Shown here piece by piece: positions 21,320-27,232 of a DNA stretch of 27,232 bases; within the stretch, counting starts at the first letter, position 1; each line of letters begins with the position of its first letter. The translations under genes were made by a program, and so were the position numbers. Below the pieces are notes generated by a model that worked only from the letters and a program-made list of their open reading frames with translations, searched no databases and was not told the origin of the DNA. The stretch comes from Pseudomonadota bacterium (GTDB taxonomy: Bacteria > Desulfobacterota > Desulfovibrionia > Desulfovibrionales > Desulfovibrionaceae), in NCBI GenBank assembly GCA_023435825.1, contig JAEZMB010000184.1:1-27232 (forward strand), written 5' to 3'.

Positions 21320-22603
21320 ATGACGACAGACAACAACACCATGGCTCCGGCCACCCATTCGTCCCTGACAAGGCTCGCCTGCGTCACCGTGCTGACCGGC
21401 GTCGTGGCCGGCCTGGGCGGCATGGGCCTGGCCTTGCTGCTGCATTTCATCCAGCATGTCGGCTTTGGCTACGACATGTACCAGTGGCACGGCGCCAAGA
21501 GCTTTCTGGAGGGCGTGTCCGGCACGACCCCGGCCCGCCGGGTGGCGGCGCTTGGGGTTTGCGGCCTGGTGGCCGGTATTGGCTGGTGGATCGTCTACGG
21601 CTTTTGCCGGCCGCTCGTATCCATCCGCAAGGCCGTCTCCTCCGGGGACCACCAGATGCCGCTGACGGCCACCCTGCTCCATGCCCTGCTCCAGATCGTC
21701 ACCGTGGCCCTGGGTTCGCCCCTGGGCCGCGAGGTCGCGCCGCGCGAACTGGCGGCGGTCCTGGCCGGGAAGCTGGCCCGGGCCGCCCGGCTGACGGGCG
21801 AGGAGACGCGGGTCATGGTGGCCTGCGCCGCCGGAGCGGGACTGGCCGCCGTCTACAACGTGCCGGTCGGCGGCATGCTCTTCACCTTGGAGGCGCTGTT
21901 GGGGAGCTTTCGGGTTTCTTCGCTCCTGCCGGCCATGGCGACCTCGGTCATCGCTGCCATGGTGGCCTGGATCGGGCTTGGCGACGTGTCCCAATACGTG
22001 TTGCCCCAACTCGCCATTTCCCCGTCCCTGGTGGCCTGGTCGGCGACCATGGGGCCGCTTTTCGGAGCCGCCGCCTACGGCTTTTCCAAGAGTTCCGCCC
22101 TGGCGCGGGGACATGCCCCCCGGGACGGGCGGATCGTGCCGTCCTGCCTGGTCCTGTTTACGGCCCTTGGCGGGGCGTCTATCTTTTATCCGGCGCTGCT
22201 TGGCAACGGCAAGGGGCCGCTGCAATTGAGCCTGTTTAACGACATGACCACCGGACTGGCCGCCGTGCTGTTTACGCTCAAGTTCGTGTTCATCATGGGC
22301 AGCCTGCGGGCCGGGGCCGAAGGCGGGCTGCTGACCCCCGGCATGACCCTGGGGGCCATGCTGGCCACCGTGGCCGGCAGCGTCTGGGGGCTGGCCTTTC
22401 CGGCCATCGAACCGGCCAGCCTGGCCATCATCGGCGCGGGAGCGTTCCTGGCGTCGTCCATGAACATGCCGGTGACCGCCGTGGTGCTCGTGTTCGAGTT
22501 CACCCGCTTCAGCCATGATTTCTTCTACCCCATGCTCCTGGCCGTGGCCGGCTCCTACGCCACCTACATCTGGCTGTCCCGGCGCGGGGCCGCCCGCCCC
22601 TGA
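21320..22603 (+). CDS. ClC-family chloride channel/transporter
   Basis: The 427-residue membrane protein has multiple hydrophobic segments and ClC signatures: LGSPLGREVAPRE (131-143) with the gating glutamate E138; VYNVPVGGMLFTLEALLG (179-195); and GGLLTPGMTLGAMLA near residue 325, matching the GxFxP filter region. ClC proteins move chloride or related anions, either as channels or as proton-coupled exchangers. At the internal proton glutamate of exchangers (E203 of E. coli ClcA) this protein has Ala192 following E191, a pattern more like ClC channels. No C-terminal CBS domains are present. The ATG at 21320 has a GAGG ribosome site, and the frame continues upstream across the tRNA, which is not coding. 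Confidence 0.92.
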   Translation: MTTDNNTMAPATHSSLTRLACVTVLTGVVAGLGGMGLALLLHFIQHVGFGYDMYQWHGAKSFLEGVSGTTPARRVAALGVCGLVAGIGWWIVYGFCRPLVSIRKAVSSGDHQMPLTATLLHALLQIVTVALGSPLGREVAPRELAAVLAGKLARAARLTGEETRVMVACAAGAGLAAVYNVPVGGMLFTLEALLGSFRVSSLLPAMATSVIAAMVAWIGLGDVSQYVLPQLAISPSLVAWSATMGPLFGAAAYGFSKSSALARGHAPRDGRIVPSCLVLFTALGGASIFYPALLGNGKGPLQLSLFNDMTTGLAAVLFTLKFVFIMGSLRAGAEGGLLTPGMTLGAMLATVAGSVWGLAFPAIEPASLAIIGAGAFLASSMNMPVTAVVLVFEFTRFSHDFFYPMLLAVAGSYATYIWLSRRGAARP

Positions 22604-22628
22604 ATGCCGGGAAAGCCCCCGTGCCGCC

Positions 22629-22658
22629 AAAAAAAAGCCCCGGACCGGCCGGGGCTTT
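22629..22658 (-). terminator. Rho-independent terminator between clc and cheY, mainly for the che operon
   Basis: AAAGCCCCGG (22634-22643) pairs with CCGGGGCTTT (22649-22658) around ACCGG. Eight A residues (22629-22636) give the minus strand a U-run. It lies 26 bases after the cheY stop and may also end the plus-strand ClC transcript. Confidence 0.9.
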
Positions 22659-22684
22659 GACAGTTTCGAAGCGGGAACAGGGCG

Positions 22685-23047
22685 CTAGCGCAGCACCTTC
22701 TTGACCACGGCCAGGAGCTGGTCCGGGGTGAAGGGTTTGACGATCCAGCCCGTGGCTCCGGCGGACTTGCCCTCGGCCTTCTTGCCGGCCTGGGATTCCG
22801 TGGTCAGCATGACCACCGGGATGAACTTGTAGGCGGCCTGGGCCCGGATGCCCTTGATCAGCCCAATGCCGTCGAGATTGGGCATGTTGAGATCGGTGAT
22901 CACCATGTCGATCGTGCCGGACATCTTGGAAAGCGCGTCCTTGCCGTCCGAGGCTTCGATGACGTCGTACCCTTCCTTTTTGAGCGTCATGGCGACCATC
23001 TGTCTGACGCTGGCCGAATCGTCCACGGTCATGATGCGTTTGGCCAT
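22685..23047 (-). CDS. cheY: Chemotaxis response regulator CheY
   Basis: The 120-residue single receiver domain has all active-site residues: D9 and D10 (acid pocket), D52 (phospho-acceptor, in VITDLNMP), T82/T83, and K104 (IVKPF). The aromatic switch position is Trp101. It probably receives phosphate from the CheA encoded two genes upstream and passes the signal to the motor or another target. The ATG at 23047 is one base beyond the stop of the STAS gene, so translation may be coupled. It is the last gene of the operon and is followed by a strong terminator. The long upstream extension of the frame belongs to the STAS gene region and is not used. Confidence 0.95.
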   Translation of the reverse strand: MAKRIMTVDDSASVRQMVAMTLKKEGYDVIEASDGKDALSKMSGTIDMVITDLNMPNLDGIGLIKGIRAQAAYKFIPVVMLTTESQAGKKAEGKSAGATGWIVKPFTPDQLLAVVKKVLR

Positions 23048-23048
23048 C

Positions 23049-23372
23049 TTAATCCTCGTCGGAGAAGAAGTTTGCGAGCTTGGGCGTGTGCGAAAACCCC
23101 GACACGCGCGCGGCGGCCAGGGCCGCCGGGGAAACCGGTCCGTGGCGGCGAAGGCTCCCGCCGTTTTGCTCCAGGGTGAGGGCCGTCGCCAAGAGCAGTT
23201 GCAAAAAGGTGATGTCGGCATCCTCGACCCCGGAAACGTCGAGGGTCAGCACGGTATTGGCGGACACGGCCTCAAGCAGCGCTTGCCGCAGGCTGGCCGC
23301 ATGTTCCACCGTGCATTTGCCGGCCAAGGCGTAGACGGGCTTGCCGCCTTGTTCCAATCGGGTCAGTTCCAT
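23049..23372 (-). CDS. STAS-domain protein within the che operon
   Basis: The 107-residue protein shows a STAS pattern: VYALAGKCTVEHAASLRQALLEA, then LTLDVSGVEDADITFLQLLLA. At the position normally phosphorylated on Ser there is Ile54, with Thr55 next to it, so classical serine-kinase switching is doubtful. Such STAS proteins are known beside cheA in several bacterial chemosensory clusters, where their role is poorly defined. It lies 21 bases after cheA and one base before cheY. GAGGAG precedes the ATG. The C-terminal region is short and ends in acidic residues. Confidence 0.85.
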   Translation of the reverse strand: MELTRLEQGGKPVYALAGKCTVEHAASLRQALLEAVSANTVLTLDVSGVEDADITFLQLLLATALTLEQNGGSLRRHGPVSPAALAAARVSGFSHTPKLANFFSDED

Positions 23373-23393
23373 GGGCGCTCCTCGTAAACCCGG

Positions 23394-25550
23394 CTACTGC
23401 GGCACTGTACGAAACGGTTCGCTGGCGTGCAAGCGGCTGTCTTCCCGGCCGCGCACGAAACGCACGAGCTGGGGCACGTCGAGGATCAGCGAGATGCTGC
23501 CGTCGCCGTTTATCGTGGTGCCGGAAATCCATTTGAGGTGGCGGTAGCAGTCGTCGAGGCTTTTGATGACGGCCTGCTGCCGGCCGATGACCTTGTCCAC
23601 GCAAAAGCCGACGGTTTCGCCCTCGGCCTCGGTGATGACCACGCGTTCGTAGCCGGGCTGGTCGCCGGGCACGTCGAAGAGCCGCCGCAGGCTGACCACC
23701 GGAGCCATGGAGCCCATGCGCTCGATGGTGTCCACGGTGCGGACCTGCCCCTCCACGAAGCGTTCCTGAAAGCCACGCAGGTTGGCCAGGGGAACAATGA
23801 AGGAATCGCCGCCGACCATGACGTTGAAGCCGTCGATGATGGCCAGGGTGAGCGGCAGGCGAATGGTCACGGTGGCGCCCTGCCCCAGGACGCTCGTGAG
23901 TTCCACCGTGCCGCGCAGGGCCTCGATGTTCTTCTTGACCACATCCATGCCCACGCCCCGGCCGGACACGTCGGAAATCTTGGCCGCCGTGGAAAAGCCC
24001 GGGGCGAAGATGCAGTCGAAGAGTTCCTTTTCCGAGGGTTCGGCCTCGGGGGTGATGAGTCCGCGCTCCACGGCCTTGCGGCGCACGGCGGCCACGTCGA
24101 TGCCCCGGCCGTCGTCGGCGATGACGATGACCACGTTGCCGCCGGAATGGTTGGCGGACAAAGTCACCCGGCCCTGGGGCGGCTTGCCGGCGGCCTGGCG
24201 TTCCTCGGGGCGCTCCAGGCCGTGGTCGAGGCTGTTGCGCAGCAGATGGACCAGCGGGTCCTTGATGCGGTCGATGACGGTCTTGTCGAGTTCGGTCTCG
24301 CCGCCGTGGGCCACGAACTCCACGTCCTTGCCGAGGCTTGCGGCCAGATCACGCGTCAGGCGCGTGAACTGGCTGAAGACCGAGCCGATGGGCAACATGC
24401 GAAGGCCAAGGGCCACGTCGCGCAGGCTGTCGGTGAGGCGTTCGAGATCTTCGTCCACCTCGGCCACGGCGTCGATGTCCCGGGCCTTGGCCGCCTGACG
24501 CAGGCGCGATTGCAAAATGACCAGTTCGCCGACCATGCTGACCAGGCTGTCGAGGCGGGCGGCGTCCACGCGCAGGGTGGCGGCGGAGGCAGGGGCCTTG
24601 GCCTGGGGCGCGACGCGCGTTTCCGGGGTTTTGAGCACCTGGCTGCGCTGCTTGGCGGCTTCAATGCTGGACAGTTTTTCGGCCAGGGCGGTCTCCAGCC
24701 GATTGCCGCAAATCTCCATATCCTCGTCATCGTGGCCCTTGAGCTCGGCCAGGAGCTCGTCGAGGTCGGCGGCCCGCAGGATGCCGGTATGCAGATGATG
24801 GATGCCGACTTCGGAGTCGCCTTCAACGAAGATGAACACGTCGCGCAGGCTGTCCACGGCGCAGGGCGTGGCGATGAGCATGTCGAACAGGCCGTAGACG
24901 CGCTCGGGGTCGAAATCGTCGTTGTCCAGGGCCGGTTCGGGGCCGTGGCGCAGCACGCGCATGTCGCCCAGGGTGTCGAGTTCGGCCAGAAGCCGCACCG
25001 GATCGTTGCCGGTCAGCAGCATGTCCGGGTTGGGGCGCATACGGACCCAATAGATGCTTGGCGGCCCGGCCAGGGCCTTGCAGGCGTATGTGTTTTCCTC
25101 CGAAGCCGGCTGCAGGATGGGCGGCTCGCCGTCATCGTCCGCATGGACCGGGACGGTGGCCGCGCCACCGGGCAGATAGGCGGCAAAGGAGGCCAGGAGA
25201 CGGTCGGAGGCGTCACGATGGGCGTTCTGGTGCTCGCGAGAGGCTTCGAGCAGGGTCAGGATGTGATCCTTGGCGGCCAGGGTGAGGCTCAAAAGCTCCC
25301 GGCTGACAGGCAGGTCGCCGGTGCGCACCCGGTCGAGGACGGTTTCCACATCATGGGTGAAGCGGGAAATTTCCTCGAAGCCGAACATGGCTCCGCCGCC
25401 CTTGATGGTGTGCATGGCCCGGAAACAGGCGTCCACCCGGGCCGTGTCGTCGGGATTGGTTTCGAGTTCCAGCAGTCCCTGTTCGAGTTCGCCGAGCAGT
25501 TCCCGGGTTTCCTCGATATAGAGGGCAATGGACGGATCAACGTCTGACAT
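23394..25550 (-). CDS. cheA: Chemotaxis histidine kinase CheA
   Basis: The 718-residue kinase has the CheA order: Hpt domain (1-105) with phosphorylated H47 in AMHTIKGGG; a long middle region (about 130-320) of acidic character that may hold the CheY-binding part; dimerisation helices (VDAARLDSLVSMVGELVILQSR); GHKL ATPase with HLLRNSLDHGLE (N-box), ADDGRGID (G1), and SGRGVGMDVVKKNIE (G2); and a CheW-like regulatory domain to the end. It autophosphorylates in response to receptors and feeds CheY. The middle region is longer than in enteric CheA and has no clear P2 match. AGAGGA precedes the ATG. No receptor, cheB or cheR is in the window. Confidence 0.96.
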   Translation of the reverse strand: MSDVDPSIALYIEETRELLGELEQGLLELETNPDDTARVDACFRAMHTIKGGGAMFGFEEISRFTHDVETVLDRVRTGDLPVSRELLSLTLAAKDHILTLLEASREHQNAHRDASDRLLASFAAYLPGGAATVPVHADDDGEPPILQPASEENTYACKALAGPPSIYWVRMRPNPDMLLTGNDPVRLLAELDTLGDMRVLRHGPEPALDNDDFDPERVYGLFDMLIATPCAVDSLRDVFIFVEGDSEVGIHHLHTGILRAADLDELLAELKGHDDEDMEICGNRLETALAEKLSSIEAAKQRSQVLKTPETRVAPQAKAPASAATLRVDAARLDSLVSMVGELVILQSRLRQAAKARDIDAVAEVDEDLERLTDSLRDVALGLRMLPIGSVFSQFTRLTRDLAASLGKDVEFVAHGGETELDKTVIDRIKDPLVHLLRNSLDHGLERPEERQAAGKPPQGRVTLSANHSGGNVVIVIADDGRGIDVAAVRRKAVERGLITPEAEPSEKELFDCIFAPGFSTAAKISDVSGRGVGMDVVKKNIEALRGTVELTSVLGQGATVTIRLPLTLAIIDGFNVMVGGDSFIVPLANLRGFQERFVEGQVRTVDTIERMGSMAPVVSLRRLFDVPGDQPGYERVVITEAEGETVGFCVDKVIGRQQAVIKSLDDCYRHLKWISGTTINGDGSISLILDVPQLVRFVRGREDSRLHASEPFRTVPQ

Positions 25551-25706
25551 GGCGGTCCTCTCTGGCGCTGCGTCTTCCTCGGGGCTGGCGGGAACATCCG
25601 AGGCAACCGTGTCCGGACCGGTCGAGAAAGGCTTGCAACGCCCTCGCTGCGACCGGGCGGCTATGACGGCCCGGCCAGTTTCCCGGGCGGGCAGCCGTCA
25701 GGCTGT

Positions 25707-26252
25707 CTAGCGGAAAAAGTCCTCGTCGGAGCCGGCCGCCGCCGGCTGGACGGGCGGCGGGGCGTCGTCGCCCAGCACCCGGGACAGATCGTGTATCTCG
25801 TCACTGGAAAAGACCTTGTCCACGTCGAGAACAAGCAAAAACCGCTCGCCATGCTTGCCGATGCCCCGGATGAAGTCGGCCCGGACGGCCGCGCCCATGC
25901 GGGGCGGCGGATCAATGCGGTCGGTTTCCAGTTCGAGCACTTCCTTGACCGAGTCCGCCAGAGCGCCCATGACGGACAAGGCATCGTCTTTTTTGATTTC
26001 CACGATGACGATGCGGGTGTTGAGCGTGCGCTCCACCTGGCCCAGGCCGAATTTCATGCGCAGATCGACCACGGGCACGGCGCTGCCGCGCACGTTGACC
26101 ACGCCGCGCATGTATTCCGGCGTCTGGGGAATGCGGGTGATGTCCGTGTAGTCAAGGATTTCCCTGACGGAAAAGATGTCGATGGCGAAAAGCTCGTTGC
26201 CAAGGGTCAGCGTCAAAAAACGCTGGCTGCCGTACTGGGCGTCCTGGGCCAT
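25707..26252 (-). CDS. cheW: Chemotaxis coupling protein CheW
   Basis: The 181-residue protein is a CheW domain: RFLTLTLGNELFAIDIFSV, REILDYTDITRIPQTPEY, MRGVVNVRGSAVPVVDLR, and IVIVEI, followed by an acidic and Pro-rich C-terminal tail of about 25 residues. CheW links receptors to CheA. It is the first gene of the operon, 156 bases before cheA, a longer gap than the others, so an internal promoter is possible. AAGGGAG precedes the ATG at 26252. The operon contents (cheW, cheA, STAS, cheY) suggest a simple signalling array, without adaptation enzymes nearby. Confidence 0.95.
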   Translation of the reverse strand: MAQDAQYGSQRFLTLTLGNELFAIDIFSVREILDYTDITRIPQTPEYMRGVVNVRGSAVPVVDLRMKFGLGQVERTLNTRIVIVEIKKDDALSVMGALADSVKEVLELETDRIDPPPRMGAAVRADFIRGIGKHGERFLLVLDVDKVFSSDEIHDLSRVLGDDAPPPVQPAAAGSDEDFFR

Positions 26253-26296
26253 GGGATGCTCCCTTGTATCGCGGCTTCGTGGGCGTGGTGCGGGAC

Positions 26297-26331
26297 AATT
26301 ATGTCCACTACCACCCAGGCTACGCATAATT
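26297..26331. repeat. Inverted repeat in the cheW upstream region
   Basis: AATTATG (26297-26303) and CATAATT (26325-26331) are exact reverse complements with 21 bases between. The block is AT-rich, unlike its surroundings, and lies between divergent genes. Each arm contains CATAAT, which could act as a -10 element on its own strand, but no good -35 is visible. Confidence 0.35.
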
Positions 26332-26403
26332 TGGCAGAATGACAACGCCTTTCTCGGTTTTTCCGGGCCGGCAAAACGGCTTTGCGGCAACGCGTTCCCT
26401 GCA

Positions 26404-26471
26404 GCAAACAGGGACGGGGCTGTTTGCGGCACTCCACTTTTCCGTTTTTTTCCTTTACAGTAACGGAAAAG
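26404..26471. repeat. Two perfect inverted repeats upstream of the 26484 gene
   Basis: GCAAACAG (26404-26411) and CTGTTTGC (26420-26427) form an 8-bp inverted repeat with an 8-base spacer. CTTTTCCGT (26437-26445) and ACGGAAAAG (26463-26471) form a 9-bp one with a 17-base spacer; its right arm ends directly at the ribosome site. These could be operators or mRNA folds that control the start. Confidence 0.5.
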
Positions 26472-26483
26472 GGAGAGGACGCC

Positions 26484-26984
26484 ATGCCGCCGAAAAACGC
26501 CACCGCCGCCGCCGTAGGCAAGACCCTGGCAGATCGCCGCGAACAGGCCCGTGAAGCCGCCCTCAAGGAATTGCGGGCGCTGCGCGGCGACCTGAACACC
26601 CTTGAGGCCGTGCTCACCGGCAAACGCAAGAAATCCGATTTTTCCCCCTTCGACGTGGTGCATGGCGCTTTCGAGATCTTCCGCCACGCCGCCTCGGTCT
26701 TCGAGGCCGAGGACATGCTGGCCGCCTGCGCCCGGGAACTCGAAGCGGCCAAGGCCCAGGACTATCTCCAGCGCCACGGGGCCAACGACCTGGTCAAGCC
26801 GGCCGGCTGGCACTGGATATCCCCACGCGGCGAAATGCATTTTCTCGGCAAATCCGACGACGCCGACAAGGCCGCGGCCAAGCTGGCCGAGCTGCTCCAG
26901 GCCGGCCGCCGGCCCAAGCGCAAGGACAAGGCCGACGCCGAGTCCGAGCCCGCCGCCCCGGCCCCGGCCCAGACCGAAGCATGA
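26484..26984 (+). CDS. Helical protein of unknown function
   Basis: The 166-residue protein is charged and mostly helical: a basic start, a long helix with coiled-coil character (about 10-45, RREQAREAALKELRALRGDLNTLEAV), FDVVHGAFEIFRHAASVFEAEDML, then GWHWISPRGEMHFLG, and an Ala/Pro/Lys-rich disordered tail. No signal peptide. I do not recognise it. The ATG at 26484 follows GGGAGAGGA; an upstream frame to 26382 lacks a ribosome site. Its TGA overlaps the next start (ATGA), so the two genes are likely translated together. Confidence 0.8.
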   Translation: MPPKNATAAAVGKTLADRREQAREAALKELRALRGDLNTLEAVLTGKRKKSDFSPFDVVHGAFEIFRHAASVFEAEDMLAACARELEAAKAQDYLQRHGANDLVKPAGWHWISPRGEMHFLGKSDDADKAAAKLAELLQAGRRPKRKDKADAESEPAAPAPAQTEA

Positions 26985-27232
26985 TGGGCATTTTCGGCGA
27001 CGACGCCATGGCCTGGCCGCGACGGTTTGTGGCGGCCCTGCTGGTGGTCCTGGCCCTGGCCGGCTGCTCCGAGGAGCCGGCCGGCGAGGTCGAGCGCGGC
27101 CCGGCCGGCAAGACCCCGGTAGTGCGTCCCGAGGACGTCCACGGCAGCGGCCGGGCAGCCGCCGTGCTGGCCCCGGACTACCGCCAGGACATGAAGCCGG
27201 GCGTCACCGACCCGCCCGCGGCGGCCAAGGCC
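26981..27232 (+). CDS. Lipoprotein of unknown function (3' end outside window)
   Basis: The visible 84 residues begin MMGIFGDDAMAWPRR, followed by a hydrophobic stretch FVAALLVVLALAGC with a clear lipobox (LAGC), then a charged, Pro/Gly-rich mature region. The frame is open to the window edge. The start overlaps the previous stop by four bases (ATGA); a second ATG at 26984 is possible, as is an internal ATG at 27008 closer to the signal sequence. The function cannot be read from this fragment. Confidence 0.8.
   Translation, partial: MMGIFGDDAMAWPRRFVAALLVVLALAGCSEEPAGEVERGPAGKTPVVRPEDVHGSGRAAAVLAPDYRQDMKPGVTDPPAAAKA

Noticed and set aside
23427..25547. 706-codon plus-strand open frame opposite cheA
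   Set aside because: The CheA frame has every expected motif; the mirror frame is an artefact of codon bias.
1..27232. CRISPR arrays, insertion sequences, integrases, phage genes
   Set aside because: No regularly spaced repeats, transposase motifs or terminal inverted repeats were seen, and the single tRNA gene has no adjacent integrase or repeated 3' end.

Overview
The window is about 27 kb of very GC-rich bacterial DNA, densely coded on both strands. Codon use, strong AGGAG-type ribosome sites and gene content (small molybdopterin-binding protein, many short exported proteins, a che operon carrying a STAS gene, partner-switching regulators) suggest a sulfate-reducing member of the Desulfovibrionaceae, perhaps Solidesulfovibrio/Desulfovibrio. 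That placement rests on gene content and recognition, not on a search. There is no sign of phage, insertion sequence, CRISPR array or plasmid backbone.

Layout. 1-56 is the tail of a gene. 57-415 is non-coding with a palindromic intergenic repeat. 416-2507 (minus) holds a sphingomyelinase-like metallophosphoesterase and a metallo-beta-lactamase-fold hydrolase. 2811-5303 (plus) holds a WcbI-like protein and a secreted D,D-carboxypeptidase with a basic tail. 5304-5913 is a long non-coding stretch with a 43-bp tandem repeat, followed by a molbindin (5914) and an exported polysaccharide deacetylase (6325). 7388-8953 (minus) holds three small proteins, two of them exported. 9123-10912 (plus) holds an exported protein of a family present twice in the window, and a GAPDH. 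11063-15291 (plus) holds a receiver-TPR protein, an octapeptide-repeat protein, a small lipoprotein and a secreted CBM2/glycoside-hydrolase-like protein.

15558-16661 (minus) is secF without secD, divergent from a short nuclease-like gene (16952). 20750 down to 17520 (minus) looks like one operon: RsbW-like ATPase, STAS antagonist, the second copy of the exported family, and a dynamin-like GTPase. A tRNA-His(GTG) and a ClC transporter follow on the plus strand. 26252 down to 22685 (minus) is a chemosensory operon: cheW, cheA, a STAS gene and cheY. The window ends with a coiled-coil-like protein whose stop overlaps the start of a lipoprotein cut by the window edge.

How the parts fit. Many genes are cell-envelope functions (cell-wall carboxypeptidase, deacetylase, lipoproteins, secretion subunit, secreted carbohydrate-active protein). 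Two signalling modules are present: a partner switch cotranscribed with a membrane GTPase, and a compact Che cascade. No single locus is clearly a new defence or biosynthetic system. The least explained items are the octapeptide-repeat protein with its structured leader, the partner-switch/dynamin operon, and the duplicated exported family.
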